Positions 45,023-54,372 of a DNA stretch of 64,000 bases are shown piece after piece (positions within the stretch are counted from its first letter, which is position 1; each line of letters opens with the position of its first letter). The stretch comes from Halodesulfovibrio sp. MK-HDV. GTDB lineage: Bacteria; Desulfobacterota; Desulfovibrionia; Desulfovibrionales; Desulfovibrionaceae. The position numbers and the translations under genes are program-made. The notes beneath the pieces are model-generated. The model saw only the letters and a list, made by a program, of their open reading frames with translations. It was not told the origin of the DNA and did no database searches. The DNA lies in NCBI RefSeq assembly GCF_009914765.1, contig NZ_WYDS01000004.1, positions 36,029 to 100,028 of the forward strand. The letters run 5' to 3'.

Positions 45023-46612
45023 TTAGGCGGCTTCTGAAGGACATACAATATTTTCTTGATACTCAGTTCGTATGAGCTGTTTGGACTCTTCTTTTGCTGC
45101 TTCAGAGCGCAGAGTTTTCATCAGGGACCAGAACATGAAGAGCATGGCAACGCCAAATGGCGCCCCCGCTACAATGCTTGCTGCCTGTAGCGCTTGAAGT
45201 CCTCCACTGATAAGAAGAACGACAGCAAGTGAACCGAGGAATACCCCCCAAACTACTTTCATAGCCGTCTTTGGCTCATATGCACCTTTTGACATAAGCA
45301 TAGCTACAAAGAAGGAAGCAGAGTCTGCTGATGTAACTAGGAAGAGGATCATGTTCACAAACACTACTACGTTCATGAAAGAAGAAAGCGGGAAGCTACC
45401 GAGCAGGGTGTAGATACCAGCTCCAACGTCAGCGGATACAGCTTCCCACATTGGTGCAGTTTGGTTGATTTCAGCCAAAACAGCAGAGCCACCAACGATT
45501 GTGAACCAGACAAGGCTGAAAGCGCTTGGTACCAGTACAGCGCCAAGGATAAATTCGCGGATGGTTCGACCACGGGAGATGCGGGCAATAAAGCCACCTA
45601 CAAATGGTGCCCATGAGATTACGAGCAACCAATAGAAGATACTCCAGTTGGTAATCCACTTACTAGATTGAAGCGGGTCAGTGTAGAAGGTCATCGGAAT
45701 AAGTTCGCTTAAGTAGGAACCTACGTTGTTGACCATAAGGCGGAGAAGAATGTTTGTTTCTCCGTTGAAGAGAATGAAAGCACACCAGGATATTGCAACA
45801 ACGATGTTGATATTACTAAGAATAGTCATGCCGCGTTGCAAGCCTGTCATGGTGGAAATAATGTAGATGCCGATAACAATGCTCATCAGAATTACTTTAC
45901 CAATAATACCTGTTTCCACACCGAAAATCAGTTCTACACCAAAATTAAGGGAGATGATGCCAAGGCCAAGGGCTGTGCTTAACCCGCCAACTGTTGCAAT
46001 AGCACCAAGGGTATCGAGAATTTTGGAGCAGATGTGGCCTTCTACTTTGTCCCCTAGAATGCCGTGAAGGGAAGTAGAAAGGGTCATTGGGCGCCCCAGA
46101 CGGAAAGCAGGAAACGCGATACAAAGGCCTACAATTGAGTACCCCATCCATGAGTGGAAGCCCCAGTGTAAGGATGCAATGCGGATAGCAACTGGTAACG
46201 CAGCTTTTGTCCCGCCAACTGCATCGTACGGGGTATTCATGAAGTGGAACATTGGCTCGGCTGCGCCCCAGAGAACGTAACCAACGCCGATGCCGCAGCT
46301 AAAGAGCATGGCAATCCATGTAGTTGTGCTGAATTCCGGCTTGTCACCGTCCTTCCCGAGGGTCATTTTGCCGTATTTGCTGAAGCCGATAAAGAAACCA
46401 AAGAATATATAGATTGCTGTTACAGCAACGAAAAACCAACCGAATGTGTTTGATATGTAGTTACGTGCAATGTTTGCATAGTGCCCGAGAGCTTCCGGAT
46501 TTGTTGCGCCGATTACTACGATAGTGAGTGTGAAAAGTGCCGTGACGTAAAATAAAACTGGATCATACTTTCCGAGTAGACGGGTAAGCATCCCCTGATC
46601 TTTCTGTGACAT
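45023..46612 (-). CDS. BCCT-family betaine/carnitine/choline-type transporter
   Basis: The 529-residue protein has twelve hydrophobic helices. Family landmarks are LFSCGIGVGYVLWGAAEPMF near residue 110, LHWGFHSWMGYS, and SWAPFVGGFIARISRGRTIREF near residue 340, the BCCT signature. These carriers import quaternary amines driven by Na+ or H+. It is third in a minus-strand cluster after a GntR regulator and an amidohydrolase, which suggests that the imported compound is a substrate or product of that hydrolase. The downstream terminator is strong; a 13-bp palindrome lies just upstream. Confidence 0.9.
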   Translation of the reverse strand: MSQKDQGMLTRLLGKYDPVLFYVTALFTLTIVVIGATNPEALGHYANIARNYISNTFGWFFVAVTAIYIFFGFFIGFSKYGKMTLGKDGDKPEFSTTTWIAMLFSCGIGVGYVLWGAAEPMFHFMNTPYDAVGGTKAALPVAIRIASLHWGFHSWMGYSIVGLCIAFPAFRLGRPMTLSTSLHGILGDKVEGHICSKILDTLGAIATVGGLSTALGLGIISLNFGVELIFGVETGIIGKVILMSIVIGIYIISTMTGLQRGMTILSNINIVVAISWCAFILFNGETNILLRLMVNNVGSYLSELIPMTFYTDPLQSSKWITNWSIFYWLLVISWAPFVGGFIARISRGRTIREFILGAVLVPSAFSLVWFTIVGGSAVLAEINQTAPMWEAVSADVGAGIYTLLGSFPLSSFMNVVVFVNMILFLVTSADSASFFVAMLMSKGAYEPKTAMKVVWGVFLGSLAVVLLISGGLQALQAASIVAGAPFGVAMLFMFWSLMKTLRSEAAKEESKQLIRTEYQENIVCPSEAA

Positions 46613-46686
46613 GTGAAACCTCTAACTTCTTGTTGTACACTAAACACCAACGCTGTTGACTGCCGCAGCGAAGGTGTCGAAAGAGA

Positions 46687-46719
46687 GCAGTATAGCTGTA
46701 AAATATATACAGCTATACT
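46687..46719. promoter_or_regulatory. Perfect 13-bp inverted repeat upstream of BCCT gene
   Basis: The sequence cagtatagctgta, a 7-base spacer and tacagctatactg form a perfect inverted repeat between the amidohydrolase and BCCT genes. It lacks a U-tract, so an operator or transcript-processing hairpin is likelier than a terminator. Confidence 0.5.
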
Positions 46720-46743
46720 GGGTCAGAACGTAGTAGCGAAAAA

Positions 46744-48372
46744 TTAGGCGGTGTAAACTACCTGACCATCTAACATGGTTATTTCAACTTTTACGTCGAG
46801 GAGCTTTGCAGGATCTTCATGTAAGATATCTCTGTCGAACAGAATGATATCAGCGCGTTTTCCTTCTTCAAGGGAACCGATACGGTCTTCCCAGAAGAAA
46901 GATTTAGCAGCGAAGTAGGTGTGGCACATGATCGCTTCTTTCATGGTAATGCGCTGTGCTTTACCCATGTCACGACCATCGTCGGAGATACGTTCTACAG
47001 CACCACGACAGGTGCTGAGCGGATTGAAAGACTGTACGAAAGCATCGGAGCTGATAACAGCTTCAATACCGTTGTCGAGGAATTCGCGGAGAGGATAGAT
47101 GCGGGATGCACGGTCTTCGCCGTAGTTGTCTACAAGATTGAGACCTGCTTCACGGAGCTGACCCGGCTGGGTGATAGGTACCATGCCGTATTCGGCTATA
47201 CGTGTCACCTGATCAGGACGTGGATAGCCACTGTGCTCAATGCGGTGACGGTGGTCAACTCGTGGGTGTTTTTTCAGAATTGCTTCCACACTGTCGAGCA
47301 TAATGTCGTGTGCACGGTCGCCCTGAGTGTGGATGCCGAACTGGAAACCGGTGGTGTGGGTTGTGTTCAAGGATTTAGCGAGATCTTCATCTTTTTCCCA
47401 GTAAAGTGCACCGGTAAAGCCGTCAGGACGGTTGTTAAGAGGCTCAGTAAATGCTGCGGTACCACCTACAATTGCGCCATCGCAGTAGTACTTAACAGGG
47501 CCGATCGCGAGAAAATCATTACCGAAAGGTTCATGGATTCCGGTTTCAATGAGTGCTTCCAAGTGGTTGGAAAGGTACATGCAGACGGTACGAACACCGA
47601 GTCCGCCTTCGTGCTGAGCACGAACGAGGCCAACCATTTCACGGGTAGTGACTTGTGGGTCAACCACTGTCGTGACACCTACAGCTCGCAGTGCGTCGGA
47701 TGCGCACTGAATGTCACCAACAAGTTCTTCGGTCGGGGTGTCGTAGCCAATATCCGGACCGTGATGTTTTACTTTCACGGAAGTTGGAACAACCATCTGC
47801 TGGGCAGCGTCCTGTGCAAGGCCGGTCAGACGTCCTTGTTCATCACGGATGAAACGGCCACCTTTTGGATCTTCAATAGAATCATCAATACCTGCAATTT
47901 CCAATGCTTTGGAGTTAACAAGCACGTAGTGGCCTGTGTAGTGAACAATAGCAACTGGATGATCTGGAGAAACTTTATCTAGATCAAAGCGGGTTGGCGG
48001 GGTCGCATTAGGGAATTTCCCATAATCAAGACCCCAACCACGAATCCATTCGCCTTTTTCTTTCTGTTCAGAAGCTTTTTTAACAACGTCAACCACATCG
48101 TTAATGCAGGACACTGCTGGGTAGTGGAATTTAGAAGCGCGTAAGGATGCGCCAAGCAACGTTACGTGGTTGTGTGCGTCAATAAAGCCTGGTGTCAGGC
48201 TTTTATTTTCACAGTCGATAATCGTTACTTTCTTTTCAGCAAGAGCTTTGCACTCTTCAAGAGTCCCCAGCTTTACGATGATGTTTTCGGTGACAAGGAG
48301 GCTGTCGTGTGGACACTCTTCGTTTTTACCGGTTTCAATGTTGGCGTTGGTAAAAATAGTGCTTTTGAACAT
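46744..48372 (-). CDS. Cytoplasmic YtcJ/NfdA-like amidohydrolase
   Basis: The 542-residue amidohydrolase-superfamily enzyme lacks a signal peptide. Metal-ligand motifs are TPGFIDAHNHVTLLGA near residue 60, the Lys segment GPVKYYCDGAIVGGTAAFTE, FGIHTQGDRAHDIMLDSVEA, HRIEHSGYPRPDQ and SSDAFVQSFNPLS. YtcJ-like enzymes hydrolyse N-substituted formamides or related amides. The gene lies three bases after the GntR regulator stop and upstream of a BCCT transporter, so it probably processes an imported quaternary-amine-type compound (inference). It is distantly related to the exported enzyme at 38730-40403. Confidence 0.87.
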   Translation of the reverse strand: MFKSTIFTNANIETGKNEECPHDSLLVTENIIVKLGTLEECKALAEKKVTIIDCENKSLTPGFIDAHNHVTLLGASLRASKFHYPAVSCINDVVDVVKKASEQKEKGEWIRGWGLDYGKFPNATPPTRFDLDKVSPDHPVAIVHYTGHYVLVNSKALEIAGIDDSIEDPKGGRFIRDEQGRLTGLAQDAAQQMVVPTSVKVKHHGPDIGYDTPTEELVGDIQCASDALRAVGVTTVVDPQVTTREMVGLVRAQHEGGLGVRTVCMYLSNHLEALIETGIHEPFGNDFLAIGPVKYYCDGAIVGGTAAFTEPLNNRPDGFTGALYWEKDEDLAKSLNTTHTTGFQFGIHTQGDRAHDIMLDSVEAILKKHPRVDHRHRIEHSGYPRPDQVTRIAEYGMVPITQPGQLREAGLNLVDNYGEDRASRIYPLREFLDNGIEAVISSDAFVQSFNPLSTCRGAVERISDDGRDMGKAQRITMKEAIMCHTYFAAKSFFWEDRIGSLEEGKRADIILFDRDILHEDPAKLLDVKVEITMLDGQVVYTA

Positions 48373-48375
48373 TCA

Positions 48376-49050
48376 TTACTCCAGATTGTACTCAACTTTG
48401 ATTGAGTTTTTACAAAGTTCGTATCCCCAGTGAATATCTTTCAGCGCGTGGCTGATCTGGGATACATCTTTGGCTTCGATGGCACGGATGATTGCTTCGT
48501 GTTCATCAAAAGCCTTCAAGTACCATTCGTGAAGAAAGTTGCGTCTAGGGAAATCCCAGAGGCGGTGCTTGATTGGAGTAAGGATTCTTCGTGCAAAGAG
48601 ATTGTCGCACTGTTGAAGGAAAATATCATGAAACGCGTAATGATATTCGTCATATAAAGACATCTTATAGTCAGTTATGGCCTGTTTCATTTTTGCGTTT
48701 AACTCACGCATTTGTGCAATCACATCCGGTGTATACGAGTTCAACCCTTCAATAATAAGTGTGCACTCTATGCCACCGATAACGTTGTATAAGAATGGAA
48801 AATCTTTAATTTCCAAAGTGTTAACAGTTACTCGGCTGCGTGGATGAATTGTGACAAACCCTTCTGACTCAAGTTTTATGAGTGCGTCACGCAGTGGTGT
48901 ACTGCTGACGGTGAGGGTGTCTTTAATACGTTTTAAGTCGATACTGCTGCCGGGAAGTAAGGTTCCACGGTGCATTTCTTTCATCAGATATTGGTAAACT
49001 CGATCTCTTGCGGAAAGAGTCGAGGTATCGTTTTGCTTGTCTTTGGACAT
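48376..49050 (-). CDS. GntR-family regulator (FCD type)
   Basis: The 224-residue regulator has an N-terminal winged helix (RVYQYLMKEMHRGTLLPGSS, DTLTVSSTPLRDALIKLESE) and a C-terminal all-helical FCD ligand domain with DEYHYAFHDIFLQQCDN and DEHEAIIRAIEAKD, whose His residues usually bind a metal. It is first gene of the cluster with the amidohydrolase and BCCT transporter, so it is likely their autoregulated repressor. Two copies of the palindrome tgatgcatca lie 51 and about 200 bases upstream of its start. Confidence 0.88.
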   Translation of the reverse strand: MSKDKQNDTSTLSARDRVYQYLMKEMHRGTLLPGSSIDLKRIKDTLTVSSTPLRDALIKLESEGFVTIHPRSRVTVNTLEIKDFPFLYNVIGGIECTLIIEGLNSYTPDVIAQMRELNAKMKQAITDYKMSLYDEYHYAFHDIFLQQCDNLFARRILTPIKHRLWDFPRRNFLHEWYLKAFDEHEAIIRAIEAKDVSQISHALKDIHWGYELCKNSIKVEYNLE

Positions 49051-49100
49051 AGCGCCTCCTACGGTTTATTCGATATGAACGTAGAAACTGATGTTTGTAG

Positions 49101-49110
49101 TGATGCATCA
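49101..49110. promoter_or_regulatory. Palindrome TGATGCATCA, copy 1
   Basis: A perfect 10-bp palindrome 51 bases upstream of the GntR start, in the expected promoter region. The same word recurs at 49251-49260, which supports an operator role. Confidence 0.5.
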
Positions 49111-49249
49111 GGTCTGGCGCAGCAGTTACCTCTCGTCTTCCCTTTTGTGAAGTGTCTCACTCCCTCTTTCTTCAAAAAAATAACAACAAAACTTTTTATT
49201 GGTGCTGAGCGAGCAGCAAAAGTTGATGAAAAAAATGTTTCAACATCAA

Positions 49250-49261
49250 CTGATGCATCAG
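49250..49261. promoter_or_regulatory. Palindrome CTGATGCATCAG, copy 2
   Basis: A perfect 12-bp palindrome containing the same 10-base core as 49101-49110, 150 bases away. It is preceded by a gttgatg / catcaac inverted repeat (49222-49250). Candidate second operator for the GntR regulator. Confidence 0.45.
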
Positions 49262-49696
49262 ATGATGTTCTAAAGTGAGTGCCGTGTAAAGTGAAAAAGC
49301 ACGTGGGCCTGATAGGAAAGGAAGAGGTGGAGGAAGTTTTTTGTGTAAATACTATTTTAAAACAGCATGTTAACTTTTTTTTGGAATGGATATTTTTTTG
49401 CGTTTGATGAAAACGGTACAGAATTGGGTATTGTTGTTTTGAGATGAACTTTTCGTTACCTAGATTCAGTGCTTTTAAGAAGAAGCTGGAATGAATAAAC
49501 TTGGGCAACTATGAATGTGGTAATAATCGGCAAATAGTTGTAGCTAAATCAGGCTTTGTATTGAGGTAAGTATGGTTAGCGGGGGGAACTGGTGTGTATT
49601 TTTCCCTTCGTGTTTGACTCCCGAAATAGTATATGGATTGCCATTCGCGATCACTGTGCGATAAAGTTACGACCTGAAAAATATTTGGATGAAAAA
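49262..49696. other. Intergenic region between GntR and ABC ATPase genes
   Basis: About 430 bases between divergent units. No supported gene is seen; minus-strand open frames here have no family resemblance or ribosome binding site. Confidence 0.3.
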
Positions 49697-51265
49697 ATGG
49701 ATCACCAATCTTTATATATACCGATTCTTCGGCTCGACAATGTAAGTGTTCGAAGAGGGGAGACAATGGCTCTCTCGAATGTTTCCTGGGAACTGAAATC
49801 TGAGGATAATTGGGCAGTCATTGGTGGCAATGGAGCGGGCAAAAGCACGTTTCTTTCTCTTGTGCGTGGCGATATTTGGCCAACTCAGACTATGGGACAG
49901 CGTCATTATTTCGATAAAGACGGCAAACCATCCTTGTCGCCTATAGGTTTTAGAGAATACACAACCACAATTTCTGCCGAACTCATAGATCATTACCTTC
50001 GTTTAGAGCGTGTTCTTGATGGCAAGACTTTGCTTATGACCGGTCTGCATAATACGCCTCTGGTGTATACCCCGCCTACGCAGGAGGAATGGGATAAGGT
50101 TCATGCCCTTGCAGAGCGTATGGGTGTTGTTGAGTTTTTGGATAAGCCCCTGCCGGAATGTTCCAGTGGTCAGATTAAGCGACTTTTTCTCACTCGTGCT
50201 ATGGCCTGCAATCCACGTATACTTTTTTTAGATGAATATGCTGATGGACTTGATCGCCAGTCCCGATTGGAAATAGTGGCTCTTATCGATCGAATGGCAG
50301 AATCGGGAGTGCAGGTTATTTGTGCTACGCATCGCGCAACAGAGCTTCCGGCCTGCATTAACCGTATTCTCATGCTAGAAAGCGGGCGTATTGTTCATGC
50401 GGGAGCTCGAACTGTGGGTACTTCAAGCAGTAATGAGTTTTCTTCAAAAAGTCAGACAGGGGCACAGGGAGTTCTAGATAAGAATTCTGAATTATCTGGT
50501 CATTCAGTGGCAACTCCGGAAGATATTCCCCAGACGGCAGTCATGAATCTTTCGTTATTGCCTGCTCCTAAGCCAGTTTCTCCTTCCACTCCTGTGTTAT
50601 CCCTTACCAATGCTACAGCTGGAATTGTTAGCAATGCCAACTTGGTTGTTAAAGCCGGTGAACGTTGGATGCTCACAGGTCCTAACGGTGCAGGCAAGTC
50701 TACGCTGTTACGTATGATTGCAGGAGAGCTGCCTGCTGCCTATGGTGGTGAGGTGCGTTGGTTTGGACAGGGGCGCATTCCGACTGATGGCGAATATAAG
50801 GATTTTTGGAGCATCAGAAAACGCATGGGCTTGGTATCTCCTCGTTTGCAGACCTTGCATCGGATGGAGTTACGCGTTTTTGATATGGTTCTTTCCGGAT
50901 TCTGGCAGCATATCGGATTGCATAACTATCCAACTCCGACAATGGAGCAGGCCGCTCATGATACCCTCACTGCTCTGGGGATTTCTAACCTTGCCGAGCG
51001 TAATGCAAACACACTTTCCTACGGTCAACTCCGTAAGGCTCTCATTGCCCGTGCTCTTGTAAATAGTCCTAGCCTGCTTATTCTAGACGAACCTTTCAGC
51101 GGACTGGACGCGCCGTCTCGTCACGATATGCGCGTCATTCTCAGTGGGCTTGCCGATGAAGGACTCACTATGTTCCTTGCAACACACCATCCTGAAGAAT
51201 CACAAAATTGGGCGACGAACACGGCAACTATTGAGGACGGTATTGTTACAGTATTGCCGGAGTGA
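49697..51265 (+). CDS. ModF-like double ABC ATPase
   Basis: The roughly 522-residue cytoplasmic protein has two ABC ATPase domains. The first has Walker A GGNGAGKST, signature CSSGQIKRL and Walker B ILFLDEYADGLD. The second has Walker A GPNGAGKST, signature LSYGQLRKA and Walker B LLILDEPFSGLD. A linker of about 50 low-complexity residues (near 235-285) separates them. There is no membrane partner and the layout resembles ModF (PhrA), whose role in molybdate physiology is unclear. ATG 49697 is chosen with a ggatg site; an upstream extension to 49592 is unlikely. It is monocistronic. Confidence 0.85.
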   Translation: MDHQSLYIPILRLDNVSVRRGETMALSNVSWELKSEDNWAVIGGNGAGKSTFLSLVRGDIWPTQTMGQRHYFDKDGKPSLSPIGFREYTTTISAELIDHYLRLERVLDGKTLLMTGLHNTPLVYTPPTQEEWDKVHALAERMGVVEFLDKPLPECSSGQIKRLFLTRAMACNPRILFLDEYADGLDRQSRLEIVALIDRMAESGVQVICATHRATELPACINRILMLESGRIVHAGARTVGTSSSNEFSSKSQTGAQGVLDKNSELSGHSVATPEDIPQTAVMNLSLLPAPKPVSPSTPVLSLTNATAGIVSNANLVVKAGERWMLTGPNGAGKSTLLRMIAGELPAAYGGEVRWFGQGRIPTDGEYKDFWSIRKRMGLVSPRLQTLHRMELRVFDMVLSGFWQHIGLHNYPTPTMEQAAHDTLTALGISNLAERNANTLSYGQLRKALIARALVNSPSLLILDEPFSGLDAPSRHDMRVILSGLADEGLTMFLATHHPEESQNWATNTATIEDGIVTVLPE

Positions 51266-51288
51266 AAAGCATACGGATAAATTTTTGT

Positions 51289-51325
51289 TTATTGTGGAGG
51301 TTGTCTGTTACAACCTCCACAATAA
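51289..51325 (+). terminator. Long hairpin after ABC ATPase
   Basis: A perfect 15-bp stem, ttattgtggaggttg / caacctccacaataa, with a 7-base loop lies 23 bases after the stop. The following T-run is poor, so termination is probable only. Confidence 0.65.
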
Positions 51326-52048
51326 ATACTGATTACTTCTGATCAATAAAAAGAGTTCTGAGCTAACCTTTCGTTGAGTTACAAAAAAACATGTCACCAC
51401 GAAAGCTTGGAACGTATGTCACATCTTTTTTAGCAACATATTCTGTGAATTTTCTCATGATTCACATGCCATCCTTCCCTGCGCAATTGAGTATATATTT
51501 CTTGGAAACGATATTCATTGCATCTGAATTTTCCCATCTGATTTTTATAACGCAGTATATATCTAATTATCTATACAGAAGGGGCAAACTGCCCTAAGTC
51601 TTGTAGTTATCTGCTCCCTGAGTCTTTGGAGCAGTTTGGCGATATTGTATTTCGTTTTATAAGAAACGATTTCTCTACTTATAATTATTCATGTATTCAA
51701 TGCTGTTATTGTTGTGTTACTGGGGAGCAAGTCGGATTTATTGCTGCTACCTCTTGCAACTAGCAAGTATTATAGAATCCGGTATTTTTTCAGTGCAATT
51801 TCCTGCTATTCTCGCTGTGAATCTTGATGAGAGCAATAGTACTTCGTTGACAGTACCCTTACTGTATATCGGTATTTGTGTCGGTAAACACAGGTGGAGG
51901 GTTCTCTGTTGCCAACGTTGTATTTTATTGTTTTGTGCGGTTTTTAAGACTCATCGTTACAACATACTATCCATACATTGCACTGTATCTATCAAAATTG
52001 TTTCTTGGAATTGAATATAGGTATGACAAAGCAACATAAGGAACCAGT
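51326..52048. other. Long intergenic region upstream of serine dehydratase
   Basis: About 720 bases. A 68-codon hydrophobic open frame (51391-51597) and a 107-codon frame (51691-52014) have no ribosome binding site and no family resemblance. Either a decayed membrane-protein gene or a long untranslated leader is possible. No riboswitch fold was recognised. Confidence 0.35.
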
Positions 52049-53683
52049 ATGACAAAACTTCCATCAAGTATCTTCAACGAAGTCATAGGGCCAGTAATGA
52101 CCGGTCCCTCCAGTTCTCATACAGCAGCTCCATCACGTATTGGAAATCTTGCAGGTCAATTAGCAGGCGGTAAGTTATTACGCGTCCAAGTGACATTTGA
52201 AACCAATGGTTCTTTTGCCACAACATACAGAGGGCAGAAATCAGATCAGGGATTAGCAGCAGGGTTAATGGGTATGTTCCCACCAGACCCGAGGTTGTCT
52301 GACGCTCTTTCGCTCATAGAAGCTTCAGGAGTAGATCTGACTTTCGTAATAAAAGATTTTAAAGCTGATCATCCAAACGTTGTGCTCTTGGACATCGTTG
52401 ATGAGCATGGCGGCTTTGTTTTTGTGAAAGCATTGTCCACCGGCGGCGGGCGGATAGAGTTGAATGAAATTAATGGTTGCCCGATCTATATGGCTGGCGA
52501 CTATCATGAACTTGTTATTCTTCTTCCAGAGCAAGTAACAACCTCTATGGAACAACTTTGTAGCAAGGTAGAAGGACTGCTTGGAAAATCCGGCGTTGTT
52601 GTTCACGGAAGTACTGTGAGTGACAACAATAAAAAAGACGACGCATGGCGAGGGGTGATTGTTATTCATACTCGTCAGACGCTGTCTTCTGAGTTGCTCA
52701 GTAGTGTAAAAGCGCTTTGCGGCAAAGCTGAGATTCGGGAAGTTGCGCCAGTTATGCCGGTGCTTGCTTCTGCCAAGTGCGAAGTTCCATTTACTCGTGC
52801 AGAAAAATTGCTCGAATGGTGCGCGGAACATGATGATGCACCGTTATGGAAAGCAGCTGCGGTCTATGAGGCAGCGCGTGGTAATGTTGATGAGGAAACT
52901 GTTCTGAATATGATGAAAGATATTGCTGTGGTAATGGAAGCGGCCATTACAACGGGCATGACCGGTAATTTCTCAATGAGAGGTTTTCTTACACCGACTG
53001 CCGGTAAGCTGTGCAGTGCTGCTGAGAAGGGCAAATTTATTCCGACCGGAATGCTGAATAAAGGAACGGTGATGGCTGTTGCTGTGATGGAATTAAATTC
53101 AGCAATGGGCTGCGTTGTAGCTGCTCCAACAGCCGGTTCCTGCGGAGTATTACCAGCGGCTGTTTTTAGTACACTTGATGAACTCGGTGTGCCTGAAGAT
53201 TTACGAATGGAAGTTGCAGCAAAGGCTATGTTATCTGCTGGTCTTATCGGCGTATTTATTAGTGAGCAATCGACATTTGCCACTGAAGTTTGTGGTTGTC
53301 AGGCGGAGTGTGGCTCTGCAGCCAGTATGGCAGCAGCTGCTTTGGTGGAAATGGCTGGTGGATCAGCACTGGCTGCTTGTGATGCAGCGGCACTTGCTAT
53401 GCAGAACTCTTTAGGGCTTACGTGTGACCCCGTGGCAGAGCAGGTAGAAGTTCCTTGCATTGGGCGTAATGTCGGGGCGGTAAGTAACGCTGTTTCTTCC
53501 GCAAATTTAGCCATGTTTGGCTTTAAGGGCAATTTGCCGCTTGATGACGTAATTTGCGCTATGTGGGAAGTGGGGAACGCTCTTCCGGATACGCTACGAT
53601 GCACAGGAAAAGGTGGATTATGCACCACTCCTTCTGGCGTCAAAATTAAAGAAGAAGTCGATAGAATTCGTTTTGCCTCATAG
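52049..53683 (+). CDS. sdaA: Iron-sulfur L-serine dehydratase (single chain)
   Basis: The 544-residue enzyme converts L-serine to pyruvate and ammonia with a [4Fe-4S] cluster. The N-terminal beta-domain starts SIFNEVIGPVMTGPSSSHTA. The C-terminal alpha-domain has the MGCVVAAPTAGSCGVLPAAV block and the cluster cysteines in CGCQAECGSA and in LTCDPVAEQVEVPCIGRNVG. Alpha and beta domains are fused as in E. coli SdaA. An ACT-like insert may exist near 150-230. The ATG follows aagga with normal spacing. Monocistronic. Activity on a related beta-substituted amino acid cannot be excluded. Confidence 0.88.
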   Translation: MTKLPSSIFNEVIGPVMTGPSSSHTAAPSRIGNLAGQLAGGKLLRVQVTFETNGSFATTYRGQKSDQGLAAGLMGMFPPDPRLSDALSLIEASGVDLTFVIKDFKADHPNVVLLDIVDEHGGFVFVKALSTGGGRIELNEINGCPIYMAGDYHELVILLPEQVTTSMEQLCSKVEGLLGKSGVVVHGSTVSDNNKKDDAWRGVIVIHTRQTLSSELLSSVKALCGKAEIREVAPVMPVLASAKCEVPFTRAEKLLEWCAEHDDAPLWKAAAVYEAARGNVDEETVLNMMKDIAVVMEAAITTGMTGNFSMRGFLTPTAGKLCSAAEKGKFIPTGMLNKGTVMAVAVMELNSAMGCVVAAPTAGSCGVLPAAVFSTLDELGVPEDLRMEVAAKAMLSAGLIGVFISEQSTFATEVCGCQAECGSAASMAAAALVEMAGGSALAACDAAALAMQNSLGLTCDPVAEQVEVPCIGRNVGAVSNAVSSANLAMFGFKGNLPLDDVICAMWEVGNALPDTLRCTGKGGLCTTPSGVKIKEEVDRIRFAS

Positions 53684-53814
53684 CAAGCCGTTACTTATTT
53701 AGAAAACAGTAAAATACTGTGGCAGAAATGAACATCTGACTGACTGATCGCTCCTTATCGTGAGGTTCGGAATATTCCGATTGGTCACTTTTCAAGGTTT
53801 GTTTTGAAGATATA

Positions 53815-53847
53815 AAAGCTCTTGCCTGTAAAGGTGAGAGCTTTTTA
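53815..53847 (+). terminator. Intrinsic terminator after serine dehydratase
   Basis: The stem aaagctct / agagcttt with a 14-base partly paired loop is followed by T-run, about 130 bases after the stop. Confidence 0.65.
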
Positions 53848-53910
53848 TGTGTTCAAAAAATACAGATTCAGTTCCTATTCCCAGACTAGCAGAACAAAAT
53901 ATTCTGAGTA

Positions 53911-53958
53911 AAAAACAACTCCCCTCGCTATAGTGATTCTATAATGAGGGGAGTCTTT
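53911..53958 (-). terminator. Intrinsic terminator of His-rich gene
   Basis: The stem actcccctc / gaggggagt encloses a smaller ctatag pairing and is preceded by an A-rich run on the plus strand. It lies about 20 bases after the minus-strand His-rich gene. Confidence 0.75.
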
Positions 53959-53975
53959 TGCTGTATATCGACCGA

Positions 53976-54245
53976 CTAATTTTCTTCTTTTTTTGGCTTA
54001 TGATGTTCTCTGGTGTGTTCTTTGTGGTCATGTTTTTTTACATGGTGGTGTTTGTCATCAGAATGAGAGTGCCCTGAGTGCGGTGCAGGATGTTTGTGGC
54101 CTTCAGATGATCCGCCGTGTTCGGTCTGGGGATGGCTCTTTTCATGTTCCCGATATTCCATATGATCTTTGTTGTGTTTATGTTCATGCTCATCATCATA
54201 CTTTCGTTTCATCTTTTCACTAGTTTTCTTAGATGTATGTTGCAT
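53976..54245 (-). CDS. Histidine-rich low-complexity protein, probable metal binder
   Basis: The 89-residue protein contains 21 histidines (about 24 percent) along with abundant Lys, Glu and Asp, in patterns such as HEHKHNKDH, GHKHPAPHSGHSHS and KHHHVKKHDHKEH. It has no hydrophobic segment, signal peptide or cysteine. Such composition binds Ni, Zn, Cu or Co in nickel-storage and metallochaperone tails, but no folded domain is present. The ATG has a taagga site seven bases upstream and the gene ends at a terminator, so it is likely expressed. Function is unknown; metal buffering is inference from composition. Confidence 0.7.
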   Translation of the reverse strand: MQHTSKKTSEKMKRKYDDEHEHKHNKDHMEYREHEKSHPQTEHGGSSEGHKHPAPHSGHSHSDDKHHHVKKHDHKEHTREHHKPKKEEN

Positions 54246-54372
54246 TTTTTTTCCTTAAAAAAGTGTTCTGTTTTGACAACGACAGAGCGGGAAAATGTGA
54301 CTGTACTTTGTCTGAAGAAGTTGTCTTTTTTATTTGATCAAGCCGTGTCGGTTATGCGCAATAACTTTGGCG

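Noticed and set aside
46921-47982. 353-codon plus-strand frame opposite the amidohydrolase
   Set aside because: It is a long antisense shadow of a well-supported metal-dependent hydrolase. The translation is rich in Cys, Val and Phe with no domain.
51391-51597. 68-codon hydrophobic frame
   Set aside because: A+T-rich sequence easily gives hydrophobic frames. There is no ribosome binding site and no recognisable family.
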